17,691 nucleotides of DNA from CAZKXU01 sp964556665 (GCA_964556665.1 CAZKXU010000075.1:1-17691); one strand, 5' to 3'; positions 6,093 through 14,665 are shown, numbered from the stretch's first letter. The notes: generated by a model from the sequence alone, not told the origin. A program made the numbers and translations.

Positions 6093-8717
6093 TTATTTTA
6101 CAGTAAACCGTTTCGGTATAGAGTAAGAGCCAGCACCAAGATCATTTTCTGAGTTTACTCTAACTTCGTACGAACCTGCGGCTAAGCTTACAGTCTTCGA
6201 ACGACTAGTTGCTGATTTAACCTTTGCACTTTCAAATCTTTCGCTGGTGCTGCGATTTCTGTCAGATTTCCTGTATTTCCTAAATTGGAAGTTGTATCCA
6301 GTTGCACCCTCGACTTCGCTCCAAGAAATTGTTACAGCATATTTGCCATTAGTAGCAATTCTCCCCTTTTTCTGTTTGACCCGTACCGTTACAGGAGCAG
6401 ACAAAAGATCTAATCTGTCACCAACAGCAGCATACGTTGAGAAGTGGGAGAGAGTAATCTTAATAGTGTTTGTTTCGCTGTCGACCTCTACACCCTCAGG
6501 GTTGTCCCAAGCTTTGGTGTCAGGATTATAAACCTTACCAGCTAAATCCTCCTCACTCATTCCCTCAGGCAACTGACTATCATCGTAATAAAAAGTGAGC
6601 ACCATATTATAGGTAAATTCAGTGACCTCATTGCCATCACCATCCCTAGCTGTGAAATCCCAAGCAAAGGCTGGAAATTCCTCCCCGCTTACATTGTAAC
6701 CAGAAGCTGTGCCTAGTGTAATGCTACAAGTTCCACTTGCAGCAATTGCCTCAGCTGGAACATATAGGGTCGACAATCCATCAGGTAAAGTGATCGTAGT
6801 AGCGGTAGCACAATCAAAGCTATGACTCTCCGGTTGATAGTAGCTTCCCGCATCAACCAAGGTAATCGCTAATGAACCGGAATCTCCAGTAGGTGTAAAA
6901 CTCTCCTCCTGTGAAAAATAAAATGTTTGATCAGAGTATCCATAGCACCCAATTCTCCAAGTTCGGTCAGAGCTGATATACATCGTACCAGCACCACTAC
7001 TCAAATCCGGCACGAAACTATTTGCTCCATCCGCATATCCGTAACAGGATGAATATTGAATCACGGCATCTTCCGGTGCTGTTACTGATATTGTAAGCGC
7101 ATAATCAGCTTCTAAGGCGCGCATCGTAACCTCGGCGTTGCCACCAGCCTTTAGGCTAACCTTTTCAATTGGTGGCGGAAGGACTCCACCACTGTATGAG
7201 GACTGTGGATATGCATATACTATGTAATTCCTAGTCTTTCCATCTTCACCTCCTACAAGTGGTAACGTTACTTTGCCTTCGCTATTAGTAGTTCCACCTG
7301 CAAACATACCAAAACCTTTTCCTTCCTCTGTGATCTCCTCTGATGCACCAACCCAGGCATATTGCGCCGGAGTCTTATCATTGTTGAGAACAGTTACTTC
7401 TATATTGGCATCTGACTTAGTCAAGGTGAAGGCAAGCTCCTGAGTAGCACTAGCTGTTGCGGTTACAGACTTTAGCTCATACTGATTTAGGTAAGAATCT
7501 CCATTAATAGTAATAGCTAGACCTTTGAAACCTGCAGCAGCACTAATTGAATTTACAATGTAAACACTACACTGATAGACAACATCTCCAATTAATGAAA
7601 GCGAAACAGATCCAGATGTAATATCTGAATATGCATAATCATAGAACGGATTTCCAGCAGCATCGGTTTGGCTAAAGCAGTAAGTAGAAGCATTTACATC
7701 CGTAATTAGAGTATTGTTCTGGTCAACTAGCTTAATTGTTACTGCAGCGTCACGGGATAAGATAGAGGCATTTACCGTAACTGTTGCACCTGAGGTTGAA
7801 ATTGTTGCGTCAACACTACTTGAGCCATAGCCCTCCAGCCAGAGATAGCACTTGTAGGTATACCCTGCCACAACAGAAACATTCATCGAACTTGAGCCGC
7901 TGCTTGCTGAGCCTGTAAAATATAAACTGTAATCGGGTTGACTGTAACAGGTGGCTGATGCGTAACTACCATCCGGCAAAGTAAAGGCATTACCATCCCG
8001 GTCAACTAAATTGATCTGCATAGTTGAGTCAGCCTTAATCGGAGTAAGGCTAACAGCCGTTTCCCCTGAGCTGGCTGTTTCGATATCATACCTATAGGCG
8101 TAACCGTAAAGGCCACCACTTGAATAAAAAGAAACTGACCACTTGGATGTATCACTTTCATCAATAGCAAACGCAACCTGTCCATTACTATCAGTAGTAG
8201 CTGTTCGCCAGACCTGTCCAGATTCAGGATTGTTCCACGCACTTACCCAGCTACCAGCGATCGGATCCCCTACAGTACTGCTGCTAGCTCCAGGTGCGCC
8301 TTCTGTTACGTTTATAAGAAGATACCGTGAGGCTGCTGTCAGGCTGATCGGATCAAGTGTAAGAATTGAGGTACCAGAGTCATATCCGGGTTCAGAAGTT
8401 GATATTGTCACCGCAACATCTCTATCCTGAAGTTTTCCACATAATCCTACACAGCTATAACTACTTTGCGGGTTTACCTTAATGGTGTAACTCCCTTCAG
8501 CCACAAAAAAGTATTGTACATACCCTAAGTTGTTACTCTGTCCGTAACTAACCAGAGAGTTATTAGAGTCATAAAGGCTGGCTGATACTCCCTCCACAGG
8601 ATTACTAGAGCCATCCTGTATGAGAACTTTTACACTGTTCACAGACTGTGCTAAGGCTGAGTTGCTAAATGCTATAATTATTAATGCTGTGAGTATTAGA
8701 ATGGAGGTCTTTTTCAT
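6093..8717 (-). CDS. large secreted multi-module beta-sandwich protein with ZU5-like and fibronectin-III-like C-terminus
   Basis: This 874-residue exported protein begins with a signal peptide (about 1-24, cleavage after SALAQ or nearby). About six modules of 90-110 residues follow, starting near 27, 131, 229, 324, 436 and 536. Several are joined by a recurring linker such as LTPIKADSTMQINLVD, ILSRDAAVTIKLVD or LTKSDANIEVTVL. They resemble carboxypeptidase-regulatory/transthyretin-like sandwiches. Several modules carry a cysteine in a C-[YF] context plus a second one (257/290, 347/383, 558/591), likely disulfides formed in the periplasm or outside. Residues about 632-766 look like a ZU5-type module (LYVPAEAIAASGTCSITL, then LSHFSTYAAVGD). 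Residues about 775-874 are a fibronectin-III-like domain. There is no membrane anchor, LPXTG or autotransporter barrel at the end. It is probably a surface or matrix protein; ligand unknown. No clear SD precedes the ATG. Confidence 0.82.
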   Translation of the reverse strand: MKKTSILILTALIIIAFSNSALAQSVNSVKVLIQDGSSNPVEGVSASLYDSNNSLVSYGQSNNLGYVQYFFVAEGSYTIKVNPQSSYSCVGLCGKLQDRDVAVTISTSEPGYDSGTSILTLDPISLTAASRYLLINVTEGAPGASSSTVGDPIAGSWVSAWNNPESGQVWRTATTDSNGQVAFAIDESDTSKWSVSFYSSGGLYGYAYRYDIETASSGETAVSLTPIKADSTMQINLVDRDGNAFTLPDGSYASATCYSQPDYSLYFTGSASSGSSSMNVSVVAGYTYKCYLWLEGYGSSSVDATISTSGATVTVNASILSRDAAVTIKLVDQNNTLITDVNASTYCFSQTDAAGNPFYDYAYSDITSGSVSLSLIGDVVYQCSVYIVNSISAAAGFKGLAITINGDSYLNQYELKSVTATASATQELAFTLTKSDANIEVTVLNNDKTPAQYAWVGASEEITEEGKGFGMFAGGTTNSEGKVTLPLVGGEDGKTRNYIVYAYPQSSYSGGVLPPPIEKVSLKAGGNAEVTMRALEADYALTISVTAPEDAVIQYSSCYGYADGANSFVPDLSSGAGTMYISSDRTWRIGCYGYSDQTFYFSQEESFTPTGDSGSLAITLVDAGSYYQPESHSFDCATATTITLPDGLSTLYVPAEAIAASGTCSITLGTASGYNVSGEEFPAFAWDFTARDGDGNEVTEFTYNMVLTFYYDDSQLPEGMSEEDLAGKVYNPDTKAWDNPEGVEVDSETNTIKITLSHFSTYAAVGDRLDLLSAPVTVRVKQKKGRIATNGKYAVTISWSEVEGATGYNFQFRKYRKSDRNRSTSERFESAKVKSATSRSKTVSLAAGSYEVRVNSENDLGAGSYSIPKRFTVK

Positions 8718-9229
8718 AGTGATTTGGTTATAAACTGTGAAACAGCTGCAATTAAATTCGACTAAATGCTGATAAGTCTTGAGTGTAAGCTACAAGACAG
8801 TGTTACAGCCTGAACGCCTCGTTTTCATTACATATTTCAAATATGTCCGAGACTTAATGAGAGATTCTGCAAGGTCTGCCCTTCAGGGACATCTCAGAAT
8901 GAGAATTACTTGTAGTGGCAAATTAGAGGAGTGGCTTCGTACACTTGCTATTACTAATTAAGAATGATGGATAAGATTGAACTACAAGCAATAATTCAAA
9001 ATTCGGATCAAGCACCATACATATTTATTGGTGGTTAAACTGTCAAGGTGTATTCGGACAGGCCCATGATGGACGAAGTAATTTATGAAAGTATAATCTG
9101 ATCGCATTATTCAAGAATAAGATATTCGACTACTATTTTATAAAAAGTTTCTTCTCTTACTAGTCTTGAAAAACTGTAAGTGATAATTACATTGATCGAG
9201 TAGTTAAATTATTATTAGAGGAGTTTTTC
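8718..9229. other. gene-free divergent intergenic region
   Basis: This 512-base AT-rich gap separates the divergent secreted-protein and barrel genes. Two short plus-strand frames are present: 8779-8961, which needs a TTG start, and a 25-residue one near 8964-9041. Neither has a convincing SD nor resembles a protein I know. I see no clear promoter hexamer pair, though promoters for both flanking genes must lie here, and no repeat family member. Confidence 0.5.
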
Positions 9230-10081
9230 ATGAATAAATATACGGGTCACAAAATACTAATCGGTTTATTTCTTTTGGCTAGTATCACTGATGCTATAGC
9301 AGACACGCTCTCAAGTATGGTTTCGCCTGTTACCAATCCGGTGAATTTTGAGGATCCACGCATTCAAAGTGAAATTCGGCCAATTTATCTCTATCATAAA
9401 ATAGATGATAAATTTGTAACATCAGGTGGAGCAGCACAGATAGTTGCTTTGCAGCTGCGTTATGCATTAACAGACCGGCTGGCAATTATTGCCACCAAAG
9501 ATGGATATGTTAATTTTCGACCAGACGCGGTTTTGAACGATGGAAACGGTATCGCGAATGTAGAAGGTGGTATTAAATATGCATTACACCAAAGTGACTC
9601 AGAGATTGTGAGTGCACTTTTGCGGTATGAGGCTCCAGTTGGAGATGAAGACATACTACATGGTAAGGGGGATGGATTTATTCACCCCTCGCTAAGTGCC
9701 GGCTTGGCATGTGATAGCTTCAATGCAGTTGCCGCTACCGGTGTTAGATTGCCCATTGATAATGCTGATAGCACTTTTTTTGACTTAGATGCTCATATAG
9801 ATTATCCGATAGGAGATTTTTATCCAGCATTAGAGCTTAATCTTGTACATGTTCTTAAGGCTGGCAACCGTTTGCCCATCGCAGATGAGGGACAGGATTT
9901 TTTCTCCTTCGGTTCTTCGCAATCTGATGGTGAAACAATGCTAACCGGAGCAATTGCAGCTAGATATAGAGTAAGTAAGGATCTTGATTTTGGTATGGCG
10001 TATCAAATTCCCCTTGAGGATTCCTCAGGTAGCTATATAACTGATTGGCGCTTTACTACTGATTTAGTAGTAAGGTTCTAA
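9230..10081 (+). CDS. predicted outer-membrane beta-barrel protein
   Basis: This 283-residue protein has a signal peptide (about 1-24, cleavage near DAIA|D). The mature part alternates short strands and turns, including RYALTDRLAIIATKDGYV, GGIKYAL, SALLRYEAP, AARYRVSKDLDFGMAYQ and a final WRFTTDLVVRF. It ends in phenylalanine, the usual BAM-recognition ending of outer-membrane proteins. I count roughly 10-12 candidate strands, which fits a small barrel or a channel of the phenol-pathway (MetA/SphA-like) type, but no substrate can be assigned. AGAGGAG (9217-9223) gives a firm start. A hairpin at 10111-10144 may end its transcript. It diverges from the large secreted protein, so the two may serve the same envelope function, though that is inference from position only. 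Confidence 0.75.
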   Translation: MNKYTGHKILIGLFLLASITDAIADTLSSMVSPVTNPVNFEDPRIQSEIRPIYLYHKIDDKFVTSGGAAQIVALQLRYALTDRLAIIATKDGYVNFRPDAVLNDGNGIANVEGGIKYALHQSDSEIVSALLRYEAPVGDEDILHGKGDGFIHPSLSAGLACDSFNAVAATGVRLPIDNADSTFFDLDAHIDYPIGDFYPALELNLVHVLKAGNRLPIADEGQDFFSFGSSQSDGETMLTGAIAARYRVSKDLDFGMAYQIPLEDSSGSYITDWRFTTDLVVRF

Positions 10082-10110
10082 AATCAGGGAGAGTTTTTTG
10101 GCAAAATGTT

Positions 10111-10144
10111 GAGGTAGCTTAGAGCATAGCTTCTAGGCTACCTC
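10111..10144 (+). terminator. possible terminator hairpin after the barrel gene
   Basis: GAGGTAGC (10111-10118) pairs with GCTACCTC (10137-10144), followed by TTTAC. It lies 30 bases after the stop codon. The T-run is short, so a Rho-independent function is only possible. Confidence 0.4.
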
Positions 10145-10172
10145 TTTACTCATATACCCTAAGGTTGAAATT

Positions 10173-10200
10173 CTATAGCGAGTGAGATAAGTCCGTAGCG
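10173..10200. repeat. solo arm of the hairpin-cassette repeat (R4)
   Basis: These 28 bases are the exact reverse complement of 3323-3350, the right arm of the first hairpin of the cassette. The partner arm is absent here, so this copy cannot form the stem. It lies between the barrel gene and the alcohol dehydrogenase. Confidence 0.85.
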
Positions 10201-10234
10201 GGGCTATAACTAATTGAAAAATAAAAACACCTGC

Positions 10235-10282
10235 GTTACAGCACAACATTACCATGGTATAAATTGTGCTATTGGTAATGTT
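10235..10282 (+). promoter_or_regulatory. putative promoter with interleaved inverted repeats upstream of the alcohol dehydrogenase
   Basis: GTTACA (10235-10240) and TATAAA (10258-10263) are 17 bases apart, a plausible sigma70 promoter starting near 10270. Two inverted repeats interlock over it. AGCACAA (10240-10246) pairs with TTGTGCT (10264-10270), and AACATTACCA (10245-10254) with TGGTAATGTT (10273-10282). This could be an operator for a repressor. If transcribed from farther upstream, the 1-2-1'-2' order could form an H-type pseudoknot. No regulator gene is adjacent. Confidence 0.45.
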
Positions 10283-10338
10283 ATGCAAATATTATCCGAA
10301 TTTAATTAATGCTCTAACTAGTTTCATTAGGAGTTATT

Positions 10339-11400
10339 ATGTCTATTGTCAAATCTTACGCCGCCTTAAACCCAACCTCTCCACTTTCTCTGCTTAACAT
10401 TGATCGGCGTGAGGTCGGGCCTACAGATGTTCAGTTCGATATCCAATACTGCGGTGTGTGTCATTCAGATCTGCATACTGCTCGTAGTGAGTGGCCAGGC
10501 ACTGTTTATCCAGTGGTGCCAGGGCATGAAATTGTCGGGAAAGTTACAAAGGTAGGCGTAGCTGTAAAATCATTTAAAGTAGGAGATCTCGCCGCAGTTG
10601 GTTGCTTGGTCGATTCATGTCAGGATTGTGGCAGTTGTCGAGATGGCTTTGAGCAGTATTGTGATAATGGTGCTATGACCTTCACCTATAATAGCCCTGA
10701 CAAGCATATGCCTGGTAAGATGACTTACGGCGGATATTCTAGCAAAATTGTGGTTAATGAAAAATTCGTATTACATGTCTCTCCAAAATTACAACTTGCA
10801 GCAGTAGCACCGCTTCTATGTGCTGGTATTACAACATATTCACCATTAAAGCATTGGAAGGTTGGTAAGAGTCAAAAAGTCGGAATTGTCGGACTAGGAG
10901 GATTAGGCCATATGGGGGTTAAGTTTTCGAATGCCTTTGGTGCTCATACGGTGCTATTTACCACTTCGGAAAGTAAAGCAGATGATGCAAAAAGACTAGG
11001 TGCGCATGAGGTTGTGATCTCCAAAGATGAAAAAGAGATGAAGCGACACCTTGGCAGCTTCGATTTTATTTTAAATACCGTGTCTGCGTCACATAACTTA
11101 GATGCCTATACAGAGCTATTAAAACGTGATGGGACTATGTGCTTAGTAGGAGCACCACAGCACCCACATCCATCGCCAATGGTATTAAATCTTATATTTA
11201 AACGACGGAGCATTGCTGGTTCTTTGATAGGTGGCATTAAAGAAACGCAGGAGATGCTTGACTTTTGTGCGGAGAAAAATATCGTTTCGGACATTGAGTT
11301 AATTCCGATCCAGGATATTAATAAAGCTTATGATCGTATGCTAAAGAGTGACGTGAAATATAGATTTGTTATAGATAATTCTACGCTCTATACTGAATGA
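10339..11400 (+). CDS. zinc-dependent NAD(P) alcohol dehydrogenase (YahK/cinnamyl-alcohol dehydrogenase group)
   Basis: This 353-residue medium-chain dehydrogenase has both zinc sites intact. The catalytic zinc ligands are Cys38 in CGVCHSD, His63-Glu64 in PGHE and Cys161 in LLCAG. The structural zinc cysteines are at 94, 97, 100 and 108. The nucleotide loop GLGGLGHMG (185-193) matches the YahK/AdhA/CAD subgroup, which mostly uses NADPH to reduce a wide range of aldehydes to alcohols in the cytosol. AGGAG (10329-10333) supports the start. It appears monocistronic, convergent with the cyclase-family gene 26 bases downstream. Expression may be controlled by the overlapping inverted repeats at 10235-10282. 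The natural substrate is not evident. In contrast, the oxidoreductase at 365-1396 has lost its zinc ligands. Confidence 0.93.
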   Translation: MSIVKSYAALNPTSPLSLLNIDRREVGPTDVQFDIQYCGVCHSDLHTARSEWPGTVYPVVPGHEIVGKVTKVGVAVKSFKVGDLAAVGCLVDSCQDCGSCRDGFEQYCDNGAMTFTYNSPDKHMPGKMTYGGYSSKIVVNEKFVLHVSPKLQLAAVAPLLCAGITTYSPLKHWKVGKSQKVGIVGLGGLGHMGVKFSNAFGAHTVLFTTSESKADDAKRLGAHEVVISKDEKEMKRHLGSFDFILNTVSASHNLDAYTELLKRDGTMCLVGAPQHPHPSPMVLNLIFKRRSIAGSLIGGIKETQEMLDFCAEKNIVSDIELIPIQDINKAYDRMLKSDVKYRFVIDNSTLYTE

Positions 11401-11426
11401 CAGAATACCGCCAGAACAGGAATTTT

Positions 11427-12143
11427 TTAGCTCAACTCTTTTCTATCAAACAGTACAGGCATGAGAGGGGACTCGCTCGCGCCTTCTAATGGTAATGGAA
11501 ATGCCGAAAGAAAATAGATGCCCTCTGGGATATGATCCATTTTAAGACATTCAAAAAGTAGAGCTTGCTTAAGAAGAATTTTATGCACCGGTCGTTCGCG
11601 CGAACCCGGCTCATAGTCAGAGGATTTCCAGGATGTGCCATATGCATTAAATTTCGGGTTACTAACCAGAAAATTTGCTGCCTCAATCGAGGGCACTAAG
11701 ATCTGTGAGGGATCGTGCTGTCCACCTATATCAAAACGGGCTTTTGCTGCAGTTACAAAGAGCTTCTCTGGAATAGCTTCAGAACCAGTTACAGCTAATA
11801 ATCGTTCTTGAAGCTCCGCTGCTGAGAATCGATAAACTGTGAGTGCTTGATTCTCCTCAGCTTTAAATTCGCCTGTCAATCTAACTACTACTACTGAGCC
11901 AAAAAACGGCGCGAGATTGTGTTTGAAATAATGATCAACTGTAGCACCATCTCTTATTATATGACGCGGCACATCTACATGCGGAATGCTATGAGGCTTT
12001 ATAATGTGTGTGCTGTAGTTTACAGGGGGCGTGCTGGGGTCATCTGACTCCAGATTATAAATAACCTCCCGTTGATATGGGGCTCCTTCCCCCCAGAGAC
12101 CTTTTAATTGGCTTGTTATGGAACCACCTAGTAAATAAGGCAT
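11427..12143 (-). CDS. cyclase-family / kynurenine-formamidase-like metal hydrolase
   Basis: This is about 239 residues from the ATG at 12143. A TTG at 12179 would add 12 residues, but neither start has a good SD. The metal motif of this family is HxGTHxDxPxH. Here it reads H51-S-I-P-H55-V-D57-V-P59-R-H61, so all liganding His/Asp are kept while Gly-Thr is Ile-Pro. Family members such as KynB hydrolyse N-formylkynurenine to kynurenine; others act on isatin or related amides. The gene diverges from a kynureninase-like gene, which supports a tryptophan- or kynurenine-type pathway. No tryptophan dioxygenase is in the window. The substituted motif and low similarity outside it leave the exact substrate open. 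Confidence 0.72.
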   Translation of the reverse strand: MPYLLGGSITSQLKGLWGEGAPYQREVIYNLESDDPSTPPVNYSTHIIKPHSIPHVDVPRHIIRDGATVDHYFKHNLAPFFGSVVVVRLTGEFKAEENQALTVYRFSAAELQERLLAVTGSEAIPEKLFVTAAKARFDIGGQHDPSQILVPSIEAANFLVSNPKFNAYGTSWKSSDYEPGSRERPVHKILLKQALLFECLKMDHIPEGIYFLSAFPLPLEGASESPLMPVLFDRKELS

Positions 12144-12190
12144 GTAATTGATATTATTTCCGCCACGCGGTAAAGTCAAAAATTAATTAT

Positions 12191-13357
12191 ATGCATAAAG
12201 AGCATTATTCCAGGTTTTTAAAGGCGGATATCGGGAGGCTTCATTTCGCAGCCCATAGCCATCATCCGTGGCCTGATATCTCTCGTGATGCGCAGATTGC
12301 TTACTGGGATGATTCGACACGAATGCTCGACAATAAATGGGAGTATATTTTTTCTGAAGTTGTTCCATCTGTACAACGCAATATAGCTGAGATACTAGGT
12401 CTTGCGACTCATGATATGTTGGCTTTGGCGCCGAATTCACAAGAATTAGTAGTCAGGCTCATCTCATGTTTTACTTCCACAGATGCATTAGAGATCTTAA
12501 CTACCGATAGCGAGTTCCACAGTTTCTCACGTCAGAGTAAACGTCTGCTAGAGGTTGGAGCATGCACAGTTAAAGAGATCTCGGTTGATCCTTGGTCAAC
12601 GTTCGAGGATAGATTTGTTTCAGAAATTAAAGCGGGTCAATATAAACTTGTTTATCTAAGTCATGTTTTTTTTACATCAGGGCTTGCTCTTCGCTCTTTA
12701 GAGCGGATTGTTGAGGCCTGTGAAAGTGCCGCTTCCTATCTAGTAGTAGATGGTTATCACTCTTTCTGTGCTTTGCCAGTTAGTCTCAGCGCTTTTGAAA
12801 ATCGGTTGTTCTATATAGGAGGTGGATACAAGTATGCGCAGAGCGGAGAGGGGATCGCTTTTATGGCAGTTCCCAAAAGCTTTAAACTCAGCCCAGTTAA
12901 TACAGGCTGGTTTGCCGCATATGGCAAGCTTATTAATGCTTCTAAAGTAGATAAGGTGGTCTTTGCTGAAAATGGATTTCGCTTCTGGGGCTCGACTTTC
13001 CCGCCGGATGGCATGTATCGTTTTAATGCAGTCGCCTCCTGGATGAAGCAAAATGGTTTTACAATTGAGTACATTCATCAATATGTCAGGAAGCTACAGT
13101 GTTATTTTCTCACTCATTTAGATAAGGAAAAGTTAAGCTTTCTAGGCAGAGAGAATCTTGTTTTGGCAGATCCTGAATGGCACGCCCATTTTTTCACATT
13201 TATACACCCAGATGCTGTAAAGATAGGTATGCAGCTTCAGGGCCGCAAGGTTACAGTTGACGTTCGCGGTGATCGGATACGGATAGGGTTTGGTTTATAT
13301 CAGGATGAGGGTGATATCGATCAACTATTTAACAGATTACGTCTAATTAAGGTTTGA
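12191..13357 (+). CDS. class V aminotransferase-fold PLP enzyme, kynureninase-like
   Basis: This 388-residue protein follows the kynureninase layout of the fold-type I PLP family. DGYHS (187-191) supplies the Asp that pairs with the pyridine nitrogen and the following His. YKY (213-215) carries the Schiff-base Lys214. NTGWF (237-241) and the C-terminal RIRIGFGLY (362-370) also match that shape. The N-terminal HSHHPWPD and WDDSTRMLDNKW pattern belongs to a widespread but, to my knowledge, uncharacterised subgroup rather than classical KynU. The reaction would be cleavage of a beta-gamma bond of kynurenine or an analogue in the cytosol, but that is inferred. No SD is visible before the ATG. The 3' end overlaps the convergent trmL by 11 bases. 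Confidence 0.78.
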   Translation: MHKEHYSRFLKADIGRLHFAAHSHHPWPDISRDAQIAYWDDSTRMLDNKWEYIFSEVVPSVQRNIAEILGLATHDMLALAPNSQELVVRLISCFTSTDALEILTTDSEFHSFSRQSKRLLEVGACTVKEISVDPWSTFEDRFVSEIKAGQYKLVYLSHVFFTSGLALRSLERIVEACESAASYLVVDGYHSFCALPVSLSAFENRLFYIGGGYKYAQSGEGIAFMAVPKSFKLSPVNTGWFAAYGKLINASKVDKVVFAENGFRFWGSTFPPDGMYRFNAVASWMKQNGFTIEYIHQYVRKLQCYFLTHLDKEKLSFLGRENLVLADPEWHAHFFTFIHPDAVKIGMQLQGRKVTVDVRGDRIRIGFGLYQDEGDIDQLFNRLRLIKV

Positions 13358-13799
13358 CCTGCCTGCGTGCCTCGTATAGAGCTATAGAGACAGCATTGCT
13401 GAGATTGAGACTTCGCACTTCGCCCTGATCGATAGGAATTCTTAGTATCTGAGAAGCTGAAAATTTAGCTAAGAACTCCTTCCCAAGACCTGCAGTTTCA
13501 CTTCCAAATACTAGACTGTCGTGCTTCTTAAAATCAGCGTCATAATACACACGCTCACCAAATTTAGAAAATAGCCAGATTCTCTTAGGCGCTGATTTCT
13601 CAATATATTCCATCCAGCTGCTGTGTAGAGTAAGATTAACCCATGGCCAGTAATCAAGGCCGGCGCGTTGAACAGTGCGATCTGAAATCTCGAAGGGTGT
13701 CTTTCCTACGATATGCAGCGGTGTTATAGTGGCTGCGCAGGTGCGAGCAATTGATCCGGTGTTTTGTGGAATTTGCGGTTCTACGAGGACGACTTCCAT
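13347..13799 (-). CDS. trmL: tRNA (cytidine/uridine-34-2'-O)-methyltransferase TrmL
   Basis: This 150-residue protein is a minimal SPOUT enzyme of normal TrmL/YibK length. The family motifs are visible: PQNTGSIARTCAA (12-24), LVFGSETAGLG (96-106) and IPIDQGEVRSLNLSNAVSIALYEA (about 121-144), which form the knotted AdoMet site. It methylates the 2'-hydroxyl of the wobble nucleotide of tRNA-Leu isoacceptors as a dimer. The N-terminus fits the family start exactly, although no SD is seen. It is convergent and overlapping with the kynureninase-like gene and diverges from fpr across 86 bases. Confidence 0.94.
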   Translation of the reverse strand: MEVVLVEPQIPQNTGSIARTCAATITPLHIVGKTPFEISDRTVQRAGLDYWPWVNLTLHSSWMEYIEKSAPKRIWLFSKFGERVYYDADFKKHDSLVFGSETAGLGKEFLAKFSASQILRIPIDQGEVRSLNLSNAVSIALYEARRQVKP

Positions 13800-13807
13800 A
13801 AGCTGTG

Positions 13808-13813
13808 TATAAT
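13808..13813 (+). promoter_or_regulatory. possible -10 element of the NADP reductase gene
   Basis: A perfect TATAAT lies 72 bases before the GTG start. The region 17 bases farther upstream (inside the first codons of trmL on the other strand) has no good -35, so the call is weak. Confidence 0.3.
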
Positions 13814-13885
13814 CGCCAATTCAGGCAAGAGGCGGTTGCTACTATGCAACGCACATATTTTTAACTGTTTTAACGGAATATTCAA

Positions 13886-14665
13886 GTGCAGGGACTTAAC
13901 GGCACAGTATTAAGCAAGATTGAAATCTCAGACTCTCTGGCAGTGCTTCGAGTAAAGCCGGACTACGAGATCCCTGATTTTCTACCAGGGCAGTATGTTG
14001 CATTGGGGCTTTACGGCTCTGCGCCGCGGCCCGCACAGTTTGGTAAGGAGGAGAGTCCGCCTGCTCCTGATAAGATTATTAAACGTAGCTACTCAATCGG
14101 ATCCTCACCATTGCAGAAGGACTTTCTTGAATTTTACCTAGCTATCCTTCCTAGCGGCGCGCTTACGTCACGTATGGCTATACTTAAAAGTGGCGACAAT
14201 ATTTTCGTAGCTTCCAAGATTGTAGGAACCTTTACTTTAAAAGATATTCCTAACGATCAAAATCTAGTCATGATAGCTACAGGAACCGGACTAGCGCCAT
14301 TTATCTCAATGCTAAGAACTCCTTCTACCTGGAATGAGGGTCGACGTATTACAATTGTACACGGTGTGCGACATCCTCGAGATTTTGCTTACCATGAAGA
14401 GCTAGAGGGGTTGAAAAAGGAGAGGCCTAATCTGTCCTACTACCAGATAGTAAGTAGGGAATCTCAGAATTGGCATGGAGAGCGCGGGTATGTTCAGAAG
14501 TTTTTTCAAGAGGATAAGATCAAGCTCGATCCGCTGAAGGATAGGGTGCTATTATGCGGCAACCCTGGCATGATCGAGGATCTTGAAAAGATACTGCTAC
14601 CGCGTGGATATACAGTTCATTCGAAAAGAACTCCGGGAAATCTGCATGTAGAGAAATATTGGTAG
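13886..14665 (+). CDS. fpr: ferredoxin/flavodoxin-NADP+ reductase
   Basis: This 259-residue flavoprotein has the bacterial Fpr layout: an FAD-binding beta-barrel first (about 1-110) and an NADP-binding Rossmann half after it. RSYSIGS (67-73) contacts FAD, TGTGLAPFISML (132-143) and LCGNPGM (223-229) bind NADP, and the C-terminus HVEKYW is the usual aromatic end. It transfers electrons between NADPH and ferredoxin or flavodoxin in the cytosol, for example in oxidative-stress or Fe-S enzyme reactivation. An insert at about 45-62 (with PAPD) lengthens the loop before RSYS. The start is GTG with a weak SD-like GGA. It is convergent with the acyl-CoA synthetase, separated by the R2 element. Confidence 0.92.
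   Translation: MQGLNGTVLSKIEISDSLAVLRVKPDYEIPDFLPGQYVALGLYGSAPRPAQFGKEESPPAPDKIIKRSYSIGSSPLQKDFLEFYLAILPSGALTSRMAILKSGDNIFVASKIVGTFTLKDIPNDQNLVMIATGTGLAPFISMLRTPSTWNEGRRITIVHGVRHPRDFAYHEELEGLKKERPNLSYYQIVSRESQNWHGERGYVQKFFQEDKIKLDPLKDRVLLCGNPGMIEDLEKILLPRGYTVHSKRTPGNLHVEKYW

Noticed and set aside
6074..6093. 6-bp hairpin between the thiolase and the secreted protein gene
   Set aside because: The stem is short and AT-rich with an 8-base loop and touches the stop codon; not distinguishable from chance.
8779..9041. two short frames in the barrel upstream region, the second reading like the start of a nucleotide-binding protein (ending YIFIGG)
   Set aside because: They need a TTG start or have no SD, are only 60 and 25 residues, and do not join into a recognisable gene; at most a remnant.
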